Shown: positions 7,698 to 21,628, counted from the stretch's first letter. The stretch is 64,000 nt of DNA from Candidatus Enterococcus huntleyi (GCF_009933175.1 NZ_MAEJ01000030.1:307704-371703), one strand, 5' to 3'. The notes: generated by a model not told the origin, from the sequence alone. Program-made: numbers and translations.

Positions 7698-9449
7698 ATG
7701 TCGATATTTAGAAAGTTAGGTTGGTTTTTTAAGAAAGAAAAGAAACATTATATTTATGGCGTAAGTGCACTTATTTTAGTTGCTTTCGTACAATTAGCAC
7801 CACCAAAAATTATTGGGATTATCATCGATGAGATCGCAGATAAAAATATCTCACTGAAAACAATGAGTTTCTGGATCATCATCCTTGTGTTGGCAGCCAT
7901 TGGGCAATATGTTTTTCGCTACATATGGCGTACCCATATCTGGGGGAGTGCGGCTCGTTTAGAGAAAGATTTACGTCGACAACTCTTCGAGCATTTTACT
8001 CGAATGGATCATGTCTTTTATCAAAAATATCGGACAGGGGATTTGATGGCTCATGCTACCAATGACTTAAGTGCCATTCAAAATGTGGCGGGCGCGGGGA
8101 TTTTAACCTTTGCCGACTCACTGATTACGGGGGGCGCAACGATTATCGCAATGATTATCTTTGTTGATTGGCGTTTGACGTTGATTGCGCTGATTCCACT
8201 GCCGCTACTGGCTTTAACTTCAAAAATTCTAGGCTCAAAACTACATGATGCTTTCCGTGAATCGCAAGAAGCTTTTTCAGCAATTAATGATAAAGCACAA
8301 GAAAGTATCACCGGTATGAAGGTCATTAAAACTTTTGGTCAAGAAAAAGAAGATATCGCTGACTTTGCCGAAAAAGCAGATGATGCGATTATCAAAAATC
8401 GACGTGTGAACTTTTTGGATGCCTTATTCGATCCATTTATCACGTTAATTATTGGGATCTCTTATGTCCTAACGATTATCGTCGGAGGAAATTATATTAT
8501 GAAAGGGCAAATCTCGATTGGACAGCTGGTTTCATTCATCAGCTATATCGGGATGCTCGTTTGGCCGATGTTCGCCATTGGCCGTTTGTTCAACGTCTTG
8601 GAACGTGGGAATGCTAGTTACGATCGGGTCAATGAATTGCTTCATGAGAAAACGCATATTGTTGAACGATTAGATGCAATCAAAGCACCTGCTAAAGGCA
8701 CACTTGAGATGAATTTGGTGGAATTTACTTATCCAGAAGATGAACATCCGGCGCTTTCAGAGATTCAATTTTCAATTAATGAAGGGGATACTCTGGGAAT
8801 TGTCGGCAAAACTGGTGCCGGAAAAACGACGATTCTGAAGCTGTTGATGCGTGAATATGATAGCTATACTGGGAAATTAACTTTTGGTGGACATGATATT
8901 AAAGACTATTCTTTGGACGCATTGATGAAGTCGATTGGTTATGTTCCACAGGATCATTTCTTATTTTCAATGACGATTAGAGACAACATTCGCTTCGCTA
9001 GTCCTGATTTCACCCAAGAAGAAGTTGAACGAGCAGCGACCATGGCTTATATCGGTGAGGATATTTTAGGCTTACCAGAGGGCTATGACACAATGGTGGG
9101 CGAACGTGGGGTCTCTCTCTCAGGTGGCCAAAAACAACGGCTATCGATTGCCCGCGCATTGATTGTTAATCCAGAATTGCTCATTTTAGATGATGCCTTA
9201 TCAGCCGTCGATGCTAAAACCGAAGAAGCCATTCTGCGAAATTTAAAAGCCGCTCGTAAAGAAAAAACGACGATTATTTCGGCGCATCGCTTAAGTAGTG
9301 TCATGCATGCCAAAGAAATTATCGTGATTGATGAAGGAAAAATAGTTGAACGCGGCACACACCAAAGTTTATTAGCCAAAGGTGGCTGGTATAAACGGAT
9401 GTGGGACAAGCAACAACTAGAAGCAAAAATTGAAGGGAGTGAGGCCTAA
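7698..9449 (+). CDS. ABC exporter half-transporter, degenerate-site subunit
   Basis: 583-aa type I ABC exporter half: six-helix membrane domain (about residues 1-310) then a nucleotide-binding domain. Walker A is GKTGAGKTT and the signature is LSGGQKQRLSIARAL. Walker B is LLILDDALSAVD, so Asp stands where the catalytic Glu belongs. That change marks the degenerate ATP site of heterodimeric multidrug exporters (BmrC/YheI, LmrC, EfrA types). Its partner starts at the last base of its stop codon (TAATG), so the two are translationally coupled. Substrate unknown; drug, lipid or peptide export are all possible. The start ATG follows GAAGGAGG. Confidence 0.93.
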   Translation: MSIFRKLGWFFKKEKKHYIYGVSALILVAFVQLAPPKIIGIIIDEIADKNISLKTMSFWIIILVLAAIGQYVFRYIWRTHIWGSAARLEKDLRRQLFEHFTRMDHVFYQKYRTGDLMAHATNDLSAIQNVAGAGILTFADSLITGGATIIAMIIFVDWRLTLIALIPLPLLALTSKILGSKLHDAFRESQEAFSAINDKAQESITGMKVIKTFGQEKEDIADFAEKADDAIIKNRRVNFLDALFDPFITLIIGISYVLTIIVGGNYIMKGQISIGQLVSFISYIGMLVWPMFAIGRLFNVLERGNASYDRVNELLHEKTHIVERLDAIKAPAKGTLEMNLVEFTYPEDEHPALSEIQFSINEGDTLGIVGKTGAGKTTILKLLMREYDSYTGKLTFGGHDIKDYSLDALMKSIGYVPQDHFLFSMTIRDNIRFASPDFTQEEVERAATMAYIGEDILGLPEGYDTMVGERGVSLSGGQKQRLSIARALIVNPELLILDDALSAVDAKTEEAILRNLKAARKEKTTIISAHRLSSVMHAKEIIVIDEGKIVERGTHQSLLAKGGWYKRMWDKQQLEAKIEGSEA

Positions 9450-11230
9450 TGGAAGAATACAAATCAGAATGGACGAAGTCGATTCCGTTAAAAGAGCAAA
9501 AAAACATCATTCAACGACTGATGAAATTTGCTAAACCGTTTCGCACAACCTTTATCGTTTCCATCTTGTTTGCCTTTGTTCTCTCAATAATTAATGTATT
9601 ATTACCGAGAATTATTCAGACATTTATGGACGATTATTTATCCACACAAACTGCCACGACACAAGTCATTTTATACTTTGCCGGATTGTATTTATTAGGG
9701 GTTATTTTAAAGAGTATCATTTGGTTCTTCCAATGGTTTCTCTATTCGATGGCCTCACTCAAAACGTATCAGCACATCCGTGTGAAGCTCTTTGAAAAGC
9801 TGCATACACTGGGGATGCGTTACTTTGACCAAACACCAGCTGGTTCAATCGTTTCACGGGTCTCAAATGATACGGAAACACTTTTTGACTTTTGGTATGT
9901 CTTTTTAATGGTCTTAACGGGACTCTTTGCAGTCGTTTCATCCTTTATCGCCATGTTTCAAATCAATACCAAAATTGCTTTGTGGAATCTGATTTTCTTA
10001 CCTATCTTAGGTGTCGTGATTTGGTATTATCAAAAATTTAGCTCACGTATCTATCGAAATATGCGAGAAAAATTGAGTCAGCTAAATACTAAGCTGAATG
10101 AATCAATTTCGGGCATGCAAATTATCCAACAATTCCGCCAAGAGAAGCGTTTAGAAGGTGAATTTGAAGCAATTAACAACGACTATATCGAAACGCGTTA
10201 TTCGATGATCAAAACCAATTCGATTTTACTGAGTCCCATCATCAGCTTTTTATACGCGATTGCGGTGGCAATGTCACTTAGTTTGTTCGGCTTTGATGCC
10301 TTACATTCGCCAATCGAAGTCGGCTTAATCTATGCCTTTACGACTTATGTTCAAGGCTTCTTTAATCCAATGTCACAAATGATGGATTTCTTAAGCGTCT
10401 TTACTGATGGAATTGTGGCCGGTAGCCGGATCCTTAAAATTATGGATACCGAAGAATATACGCCGCAACAAAATGAGGGCGCTGCGAGTGAAATTATTGA
10501 AGGAAAGATTGAATTTCGTAATGTTAGCTTCTCTTATGATGGGAAAAATAATGTCTTAAACAATATTTCTTTCATCGCAAATCCTGGGGAAACCGTCGCT
10601 TTAGTCGGTCATACAGGGAGTGGGAAAAGCTCGATTATTAATGTTCTGATGCGTTTCTATGAATTCTATGAAGGACAGATTCTGATAGATGACATCGATA
10701 TTCGTGACTTTTCAATAGAAGAATTACGCCGCAAGATGGGGCTAGTCTTACAAGATGCCTTTATGTTTTACGGCGATATCGCTGGCAATATCCGCATGCT
10801 GAATCCAGACATTACGGATCATCAAATCAGAGAAGCCGCCAAATTTGTTCAAGCCGATAAATTTATCGAGACATTGCCGAATGATTACCATGCAAAAGTG
10901 ATTGAGCGTGGTGCTAGCTACTCAAGTGGGCAACGTCAATTGATTTCATTTGCACGAACGATTGTGACCAATCCAAAAGTTTTGGTCTTAGATGAAGCAA
11001 CAGCCAATATCGATACTGAAACGGAAGGCTTAATCCAAGAAGGGTTAGCCAACATGCGCCAAGGACGGACGACGATTGCCATCGCCCACAGACTTTCAAC
11101 AATTCGCGATGCCAATCTAATTTTGGTTCTCGACAAAGGACACATCGTCGAACGTGGTTCACACGATGAGTTACTCGTCGAAGACGGTCTGTACGCAGAT
11201 ATGTATAAACTGCAAAACAGTGAAGTATAA
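9449..11230 (+). CDS. ABC exporter half-transporter, catalytic-site subunit
   Basis: 593-aa partner of the preceding gene with the same layout. Walker A is GHTGSGKSS and Walker B is VLVLDEATANID with the catalytic Glu intact. Its signature is YSSGQRQLISFARTI instead of LSGGQ. The altered signature here and the Glu-to-Asp change in the partner fall on the same composite ATP site, as expected for an asymmetric heterodimer. It overlaps the upstream gene by 1 bp. GGGAGTGAGG precedes the ATG. A hairpin terminator at 11267-11302 ends the operon. Confidence 0.93.
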   Translation: MEEYKSEWTKSIPLKEQKNIIQRLMKFAKPFRTTFIVSILFAFVLSIINVLLPRIIQTFMDDYLSTQTATTQVILYFAGLYLLGVILKSIIWFFQWFLYSMASLKTYQHIRVKLFEKLHTLGMRYFDQTPAGSIVSRVSNDTETLFDFWYVFLMVLTGLFAVVSSFIAMFQINTKIALWNLIFLPILGVVIWYYQKFSSRIYRNMREKLSQLNTKLNESISGMQIIQQFRQEKRLEGEFEAINNDYIETRYSMIKTNSILLSPIISFLYAIAVAMSLSLFGFDALHSPIEVGLIYAFTTYVQGFFNPMSQMMDFLSVFTDGIVAGSRILKIMDTEEYTPQQNEGAASEIIEGKIEFRNVSFSYDGKNNVLNNISFIANPGETVALVGHTGSGKSSIINVLMRFYEFYEGQILIDDIDIRDFSIEELRRKMGLVLQDAFMFYGDIAGNIRMLNPDITDHQIREAAKFVQADKFIETLPNDYHAKVIERGASYSSGQRQLISFARTIVTNPKVLVLDEATANIDTETEGLIQEGLANMRQGRTTIAIAHRLSTIRDANLILVLDKGHIVERGSHDELLVEDGLYADMYKLQNSEV

Positions 11231-11266
11231 GCGATTCGAATGAATAATAAATCTAAATGATAAATC

Positions 11267-11302
11267 AAAGTGGGATGGACAACAAGTCATCCTGCTTTTT
11301 TT
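11267..11302 (+). terminator. Terminator of the ABC exporter operon
   Basis: Imperfect stem AAAGTGGGATGGAC (11267-11280) with GTCATCCTGCTTT (from 11285), followed by a T-run. Confidence 0.75.
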
Positions 11303-11474
11303 GTATTTAAAGACTAAAACTCCTATCCTACGAAGATTCTTAACACTCGCGATAGTTGTACTCCCTTTAATGAGAACAAATGACAGGGCGTTTACAGAGA
11401 CCGTCAATTCAACATTTTTCCGAATAAAAAATATCTAATAAAAAACTAGGTGAATTTTAATTATTTTCCTTGCA

Positions 11475-11511
11475 AGAAAGCGTTGACATCTTTGCTTGTT
11501 TTGTTTATGAT
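11475..11511 (+). promoter_or_regulatory. licT-bglP promoter with overlapping cre site
   Basis: TTGACA (11483-11488), a 17-bp spacer and TATGAT (11506-11511) make a near-consensus sigma-A promoter. AGAAAGCGTTGACA (11475-11488) matches the cre consensus TGWAANCGNTNWCA at all fixed positions but the first and covers the -35, so CcpA bound here should block initiation. Confidence 0.88.
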
Positions 11512-11531
11512 GGGTCTGTACCCAATATATT

Positions 11532-11622
11532 GGATGGTGATTGCTTAGGCAAGCCAAACCTAATTAGTTCATTCTTGGTAGCAGTCTACCCATTATGAAG
11601 TGATTAGGTTTTTCTTTTTTTT
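11532..11622 (+). promoter_or_regulatory. LicT-type RAT antiterminator and overlapping terminator
   Basis: The ribonucleic antiterminator starts GGATGGTGATTGCTTAGGCA and ends CCAAACCT (11532-11561), matching the BglG/LicT RAT pattern. AAACCTAAT (11556-11564) is shared with a terminator whose other arm is ATTAGGTTT (11603-11611), followed by a T-rich tail to 11622. When LicT is active it stabilises the RAT hairpin and prevents the terminator, allowing licT and bglP transcription in the presence of aryl-beta-glucosides. Confidence 0.9.
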
Positions 11623-11654
11623 CAGATCCTAGATAAATTTTTGGAGGGAAAAAG

Positions 11655-12497
11655 ATGGTAATTGAAAAAATATTAAACAACAATGTGGTTGTTACAAAGG
11701 ACGAAAATCAAGCCGAAATTGTCGTGATGGGTAAAGGGTTGGCGTTTAACAAAAAGCCTGGCGATTTCATTTTAAAAGAAAAAATCGACAAAATTTTTAA
11801 GCTATCCGACCATGGGATGTCGCAAAAATTTCAAGAACTAGCGCATGATATTCCACTTGAGTATCTGACTATTGCCTTTCAGATTATCGATTATGCCAAA
11901 GAGAAATTAAATAAATCCTTGAATGAATCCATCTATCTTTCACTCACCGATCACTTATATACCGCGATTGAACGCACCAAAAATAACATTCAAATGCCTA
12001 ATGTCCTCTTATGGGATATCAAACGTTTGTTTCCAGAGGAATTTGAAATAGGTAAACGTACGGTAGAAAAAATTAAAGAAGGCTACGGTGTTCAACTTTC
12101 AGAAGATGAAGCCGGTTTCATCGCCTTGCATATCGTTAATGCTCAGACGGAAAATCCAGCGATGGATGACATGTATGCTTTCACAAAAACCTTACAAGAT
12201 ATTATTAATATTGTTCGCTATTATTATAAAATTGATATCAACGAAGAATCCGTTTATTTTTATCGTTTTACTACACATTTACGCTTTTTCCTTTCACGAG
12301 TGGTAAATAATACCCATCATGAGGGCGAGGTTGAAGAGGAGCTACTCTCGATTGTGCAAAAGAAATATGGCACTGCAGTGACCTGTGTCGAGAAAATTCA
12401 GAGTTACTTAACTGAATCATTTGACTATCATATGTCGAGTGACGAAAAAATGTACTTAGCGATTCATATTGCGCGTTTAGCAGATAAGAATCGGTAA
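11655..12497 (+). CDS. licT: BglG-family transcriptional antiterminator LicT
   Basis: 280-aa RNA-binding antiterminator. The N-terminal CAT-RBD (MVIEKILNNNVVVTKDENQA, about residues 1-55) recognises the RAT upstream. Two PTS regulation domains follow, with the expected phospho-histidines in SLTDHLYTAIER and FIALHIVNA (PRD1) and FTTHLRFFLSRV and LAIHIARL (PRD2). BglP is expected to inactivate it by PRD1 phosphorylation without substrate, and HPr to activate it at PRD2. GGAGGG lies 7 bases before the ATG. The position between RAT/terminator and bglP is the classic autoregulated layout. Confidence 0.95.
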   Translation: MVIEKILNNNVVVTKDENQAEIVVMGKGLAFNKKPGDFILKEKIDKIFKLSDHGMSQKFQELAHDIPLEYLTIAFQIIDYAKEKLNKSLNESIYLSLTDHLYTAIERTKNNIQMPNVLLWDIKRLFPEEFEIGKRTVEKIKEGYGVQLSEDEAGFIALHIVNAQTENPAMDDMYAFTKTLQDIINIVRYYYKIDINEESVYFYRFTTHLRFFLSRVVNNTHHEGEVEEELLSIVQKKYGTAVTCVEKIQSYLTESFDYHMSSDEKMYLAIHIARLADKNR

Positions 12498-12580
12498 AAT
12501 AAATACTATAATATAGAAGGAGGATAGTGGTTTTTAAATGTTTTACAGTTTTTTGCGATATCAGAAATGATGTGGCTTTT

Positions 12581-14545
<1,965 letters not shown>

Positions 14546-14646
14546 GCACATATTCACTATAATTATCTAGCAGGGCTAGACTAAGTTTAGCTGCAACACT
14601 ATGCTTAGCAAAATAGCTGTTCGCACCCTTGTGAACAAAAAAATAT

Positions 14647-14682
14647 CCCTTCAGCGTGTCAATATGCTGAAGGGTTTAACTT
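14647..14682. terminator. Bidirectional terminator between bglP and the rpiR-type gene
   Basis: CCCTTCAGC (14647-14655) pairs with GCTGAAGGG (14666-14674), followed by TTTAACTTT on plus and preceded by A-rich sequence that gives T's on minus. It lies between two convergent genes. Confidence 0.75.
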
Positions 14683-14696
14683 TCATGCGTGGTTGC

Positions 14697-15617
14697 TTAA
14701 TTGGGAATCCATGAATCTAAGGCATGCAGCACTTCTTGGGGATTGCCTTCACGAATAATTTCTGAAGAAGAGCGCCGATTATCGACTTTCTGAGAAACCT
14801 CAAAAATATGATTGAAATTTTTTCGATAATGTTCGCCAAAGACACAGCTATACAAGACATCTAGCAGATAGCAAATGGATGTATTGATGGTGAAGCTACC
14901 GATTTTTGAGTAGAGCCGTTCGCGCGTAGTCATTCGTAACGCACAATTGCTTTTTTCTGCTAATTGATTAGTTCCGATACTAGTCAGTGCGATGACTGGA
15001 ATATTTTTTTCTTTCAGCGCAGCTAGAATCTCTAAGAGATAATTATTCTCGCCAGTATAGCTAATCAGAATCGCACAGCTCGTTTCTGGCAAATTACACG
15101 CTTCGTACAGGCCTTCACCTGAGGTAGTACTGACGGAAACAGATTTTCCAAGTCGACCCATCTTCAAAGCAAAATCTTGAGAAATCAAGGTATTGGCATT
15201 ACTACCGAAGACTTTAATCGTCTCAGCACGCAATAGATATTGTTTGGCTTTTTGTAATTCATCATGATGTAAAAGGGATAAGGTATCGTCGATGGTCATT
15301 TTTTGTAATGTACCAATTTTTGAGGCAATCGACATCACGCCATCACTTTGATCGAAAGGGAAATTGGCATCGATGGTTGAGAAATGACTCGTCAAATAAG
15401 TGATTTCTTCGATGTAGGCTTCCTTCAATTCCTTCCAACCAGAATAACCCATTTTCTTGGCAATTCTGATGAGCGTGGAAGGATGGGTGTAAACTTCGCC
15501 AGCAATATCTTTAATCGTCAAATCCTGCAGGCCTTCTGTATGCGCTAGTAAATAATCGATCACTTGTTGTTCAGAGCTAGAGAAGCTCGTTTTTTGCATT
15601 CTTTCTTGAATTAACAT
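14697..15617 (-). CDS. MurR/RpiR-family transcriptional regulator
   Basis: 306 aa: an N-terminal HTH of the RpiR type (IKDIAGEVYTHPSTLIRIAK, about residues 38-57) and a C-terminal SIS sugar-phosphate-binding domain (from about 125, with IKVFGSNANTLISQDF and CAILISYTGENNYLLEIL). It is divergent from the first GH1 gene, across a gap holding two copies of the palindrome TTGTAAA-N5-TTTACAA. It most likely senses a phosphorylated beta-glucoside and controls the glucosidases and itself. GAGGAGGT precedes the ATG. Confidence 0.9.
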   Translation of the reverse strand: MLIQERMQKTSFSSSEQQVIDYLLAHTEGLQDLTIKDIAGEVYTHPSTLIRIAKKMGYSGWKELKEAYIEEITYLTSHFSTIDANFPFDQSDGVMSIASKIGTLQKMTIDDTLSLLHHDELQKAKQYLLRAETIKVFGSNANTLISQDFALKMGRLGKSVSVSTTSGEGLYEACNLPETSCAILISYTGENNYLLEILAALKEKNIPVIALTSIGTNQLAEKSNCALRMTTRERLYSKIGSFTINTSICYLLDVLYSCVFGEHYRKNFNHIFEVSQKVDNRRSSSEIIREGNPQEVLHALDSWIPN

Positions 15618-15712
15618 CTCAGACCTCCTCGTTTACACGAATTATACTGTTTTTGTAAATGAAAAGAAAGAGAGTTTCTGAAAAAATGTGCATGAAATAA
15701 GATTGTTCTGTT

Positions 15713-15737
15713 ATTTTGTAAATGAAATTTACAAAAT
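15713..15737. promoter_or_regulatory. Palindromic operator 1 of the divergent bgl intergenic region
   Basis: ATTTTGTAAAT and ATTTACAAAAT form an 11-bp perfect inverted repeat around GAA. The core is TTGTAAA-N5-TTTACAA, the same as operator 2. Proposed site of the adjacent RpiR-type regulator. Confidence 0.7.
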
Positions 15738-15791
15738 ATAGCGAAATAATACGTAATTTTTGCGAATCAATCTGTAATTTTTCTTTTTCGC

Positions 15792-15812
15792 CTTGTAAAA
15801 TACGTTTACAAG
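15792..15812. promoter_or_regulatory. Palindromic operator 2 of the divergent bgl intergenic region
   Basis: CTTGTAAA, five bases, TTTACAAG: the same TTGTAAA-N5-TTTACAA core as operator 1, with centres 77 bp apart. Extra half-sites TTGTAAAT occur at 15653-15660 and 15826-15833, the last just upstream of the glucosidase Shine-Dalgarno. Confidence 0.7.
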
Positions 15813-15835
15813 TTAGAAAATGAAGTTGTAAATAA

Positions 15836-17299
<1,464 letters not shown>

Positions 17300-17315
17300 A
17301 AATTCTTCAGTTATA

Positions 17316-17348
17316 CACTTATATACTTGGCAAACAGGTATATGAGTG
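17316..17348 (+). other. Intercistronic hairpin between the glucosidase genes
   Basis: CACTTATATAC (17316-17326) pairs with GTATATGAGTG (17338-17348) with one G-T wobble. No T-run follows, so it is more likely an mRNA-stability or processing element than a terminator. Confidence 0.5.
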
Positions 17349-17355
17349 AATCGAA

Positions 17356-17390
17356 AAGTGAGACGGGGCTATGGCCTCGGCTCTTCTTTT
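17356..17390 (+). terminator. Weak terminator between the glucosidase genes
   Basis: Imperfect GC-rich stem around GAGACGGGGC and GGCCTCGGCTC, followed by TTCTTTTC. It may reduce expression of the second gene rather than separate two operons. Confidence 0.45.
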
Positions 17391-17438
17391 CAATTCAACG
17401 AATCAAAAAAATCTTTATCCAAGAGAGGACAAAATTAA

Positions 17439-18902
<1,464 letters not shown>

Positions 18903-18905
18903 AAA

Positions 18906-18944
18906 AAGGCTGTGGCAGAAGCTACTTCTGGAACACCGTTCATT
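18906..18944 (+). repeat. Post-stop hairpin repeat, copy 2
   Basis: Begins 3 bp after the stop of the second glucosidase. It matches copy 1 (2075-2113) at all but a few positions, with the same CAGAAGCTACTTCTG hairpin. Confidence 0.7.
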
Positions 18945-18948
18945 AAAC

Positions 18949-18997
18949 AAATAGTGAGGGTCAACACTGAATTTCGGTGTTGAACCTCACTATTTAT
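18949..18997 (+). terminator. Terminator after the glucosidase genes
   Basis: Long stem: AAATAGTGAGGGTCAACAC (18949-18967) pairs with GTGTTGAACCTCACTATTT (18977-18995) with one mismatch. A symmetric stem between convergent genes, so probably bidirectional. Confidence 0.85.
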
Positions 18998-19026
18998 TGT
19001 CTGAATACTAATATTCTGAGTGTCTT

Positions 19027-20412
19027 TTATAAGGGTGCTGCGGTTTCTTCAATTTCGACTTCTTTATGGACGACAGCTTTATTTTTCCAGATTCCGGAGC
19101 GCCATCGGATAATCATAAAGACACTGCGGAGTCCTTCGTCAATTGCATAGGCAATCCAAACGCCGATCAAACCGAATTTGAAGAAAATAGCTAATGAGTA
19201 TGAGAAGGGCAGGCTGATGACCCATAAAACCAATAGGCTACAGATGAGTGGGAATTTGACATCGCCACTGGCATTCAGCGCACCGACTAGAATCATGTTA
19301 ATAGCACGGGCACATTCTAAGAATATTTCAACAAAGAAGACACCTTTAGCAATCGCAATGACTTCTGCATTGGTGGTGAAAATCCCCATCAAGGGTTCGA
19401 TGAAAATCCACGTGACAATACAGATGCTGACAGATGCGATGACACCAATTTTCATCGTACGCAACCCGCGCGCAGAGGCTCGGTCAAATTCACCGGCACC
19501 GACATTTCGACCAATCATAATCTGATTTCCTTGACTGAGGGATGAAGCAATCAGATAGACAAATTGGGAAATCGCCGTGACGTAAGATTTGGCAATCAAA
19601 ACACTAGAGCCTAAGGAAGCAACAATCATTGTAACTACAACTTGAGCACCTTGATAAGAAAGTGATTCACCAGATGAAGGCAAGCCATAGGCCAAAATCT
19701 TTTTCACAAAATCAAGCGAGATGTGCTTGATTCGGAATGAAAAAATAGAAAAACGAATATGTTTTTTCAATAAGTAACAAGCAATCACTAGGCCAATCGT
19801 ATTCCCGAACACACTCGATGCCGCTAACCCATCGACGCCTAGATGAGGCAAGCCAAACGGACTATATAGTGCCACGTAATTCCCGAGAACCGCCAGAATG
19901 CTGGCACACATTGGAACGAGTAAAGCCGGTTGGGTAAACCCGTGACTTCTCATGACCGCGATAATAGTGGCGGTAATCGCTGAAATGAATAAGCTGCCAC
20001 CATAAATTCGTAAGTAACCATCGCCAATCGAAATCAACTCAGCGTCTAAATTCATAAACCGGAGTAATGGTCCGGCAAAAAAGAGGAACATCAAACTAAT
20101 CAACAAGCCGATGACCACTGCCCCAAATAGAGCCGAGTTGATAACGGTCGGGATCTTTTCCTTTTGCTTCGCACCAATCAATTGGGCAATGATAATTTGT
20201 GTACCCACAGTGATAAAGCCATAAATAAAGACAGTTAAATTTAATAATTGATTGGCCGCTCCCACCGCCGCAACAGCTGGTTCTGAGTAATGAGAAATCA
20301 TCCAAACATTAACATTACCAATAACAACCCGTAAAAACATTTCGATGAAAATAGGCCAACTGAGGAAAAATAATTCTTGGTCCGAAATCGAAAAAAACTT
20401 CTTCTTATTCAA
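19027..20412 (-). CDS. MATE-family efflux transporter
   Basis: About 461-aa polytopic membrane protein of the multidrug and toxic compound extrusion family, with roughly 12 hydrophobic segments and the family opening (LFFLSWPIFIEMFLRVVIGN) followed by MISHYSEPAVAAVGAANQLL. Drives export by Na+ or H+ gradient; substrate unknown. The longest frame starts with GTG at 20430, but that codon overlaps GGAGG (20428-20424), so TTG 20412 (MNKKKFFSISDQELF) is more likely, with an 11-base spacing. It stands alone, divergent from trxB. Confidence 0.9.
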   Translation of the reverse strand: MNKKKFFSISDQELFFLSWPIFIEMFLRVVIGNVNVWMISHYSEPAVAAVGAANQLLNLTVFIYGFITVGTQIIIAQLIGAKQKEKIPTVINSALFGAVVIGLLISLMFLFFAGPLLRFMNLDAELISIGDGYLRIYGGSLFISAITATIIAVMRSHGFTQPALLVPMCASILAVLGNYVALYSPFGLPHLGVDGLAASSVFGNTIGLVIACYLLKKHIRFSIFSFRIKHISLDFVKKILAYGLPSSGESLSYQGAQVVVTMIVASLGSSVLIAKSYVTAISQFVYLIASSLSQGNQIMIGRNVGAGEFDRASARGLRTMKIGVIASVSICIVTWIFIEPLMGIFTTNAEVIAIAKGVFFVEIFLECARAINMILVGALNASGDVKFPLICSLLVLWVISLPFSYSLAIFFKFGLIGVWIAYAIDEGLRSVFMIIRWRSGIWKNKAVVHKEVEIEETAAPL

Positions 20413-20659
20413 TTGTATGTAATCCTCCACTTCTATATAATAGAACTATCGTGATGATTTTACAGGAGAGAGAAAATAAGTCAATAGATTATCTTGCTGA
20501 TTTTACTGGACTATTTTACTTTAAAATTAATCCATGGGACGGCGGTGGAAGAATGCACAGTCGATTTTCGTGTGAAGTCGAGCAAGCAGAAATATGGACA
20601 AGAACGGGTTTCCACTGTAAAGTGAATTTACTTTAAAAATTATTGGAGGTATTCCTACT

Positions 20660-21598
20660 ATGTATGACGTAATAATTATTGGTGCTGGGCCTGCAGGGAT
20701 GACCGCAGCGTTGTATGCATCTCGTTCAAATCTGTCTGTTTTAATGATTGAGCGTGGCGCACCTGGTGGCCAAATGAATAACACCGCAGAAGTAGAAAAT
20801 TATCCTGGGTTCGACTCGATTATGGGGCCGGAGCTAGCTTATAAAATGTATGAAAGTGTCTCAAAATTTGGCACAGAAAACGCCTATGGGATCGTGCAAG
20901 ATATTCAAGATCACGGCGACTACAAGGAAGTTATCTGTGAAGATACTACTTACAAAGGCAAAACAATTATCATCGCTACAGGCTGTGACCATCGTAAATT
21001 AGGGGTCAAAGGCGAAGAAGAATTCGCTGGCCGTGGGGTTTCTTATTGTGCCGTGTGTGATGGTGCGTTTTTCCGTAACCGTCGTTTAGTGGTTGTCGGT
21101 GGCGGCGATTCTGCCGTGGAAGAAGCGATTTATTTAACACAATTTGCTTCTGAAGTAGTGATTGTTCACCGTCGTGATCAATTACGCGCACAAAAAATCA
21201 TTCAAGATCGCGCATTTGCCAATGAAAAAATTTCTTTCATCTGGGATACTGTGGTTGAAGAGATTGTCGGTAACGAAATGGTGATGACCGGCGTACAATT
21301 ACGCAATGTTAAGACAAATGAAGTATCAGAAACAGATGCAAATGGGATTTTCATCTATGTCGGCTTGGATCCATTGACTGAACCATTCAAAAAAATTGGC
21401 TTGACTAACGAAGCTGGCTGGATTGAAACGGATCAAGATATGAAAACAGCGATTCCTGGTATCTATGCAATCGGCGATGTTCGTGAAAAAACATTACGCC
21501 AAATCACTACAGCTGTAGGTGAAGGTGGAATTGCTGGACAAGAAGTCTATAAATACTTAGAAGCTTTGGAAACGCCAGAAGCAATTGAACAAAAATAA
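20660..21598 (+). CDS. trxB: Thioredoxin-disulfide reductase
   Basis: 312-aa NADPH-dependent flavoenzyme that keeps thioredoxin reduced. FAD site: IIGAGPAGMTAALYASRSN at the N-terminus and GIYAIGDVREK near the C-terminus. The redox-active pair is in YCAVCDGAF (about residues 133-140). The NADPH site is VVGGGDSAVEEA. TTGGAGGT lies before the ATG. Monocistronic, with a strong terminator at 21629-21677. Confidence 0.97.
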   Translation: MYDVIIIGAGPAGMTAALYASRSNLSVLMIERGAPGGQMNNTAEVENYPGFDSIMGPELAYKMYESVSKFGTENAYGIVQDIQDHGDYKEVICEDTTYKGKTIIIATGCDHRKLGVKGEEEFAGRGVSYCAVCDGAFFRNRRLVVVGGGDSAVEEAIYLTQFASEVVIVHRRDQLRAQKIIQDRAFANEKISFIWDTVVEEIVGNEMVMTGVQLRNVKTNEVSETDANGIFIYVGLDPLTEPFKKIGLTNEAGWIETDQDMKTAIPGIYAIGDVREKTLRQITTAVGEGGIAGQEVYKYLEALETPEAIEQK

Positions 21599-21628
21599 AG
21601 CGAGTAATTAAGTAATTATTTTGCTGAG

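Noticed and set aside
11171..11407. Minus-strand ORF downstream of the ABC exporter
   Set aside because: It overlaps the exporter 3' end and its terminator and has no family features.
20451..20636. 61-codon plus-strand ORF between the MATE gene and trxB
   Set aside because: No ribosome binding site and low-complexity translation; it occupies the divergent promoter region.
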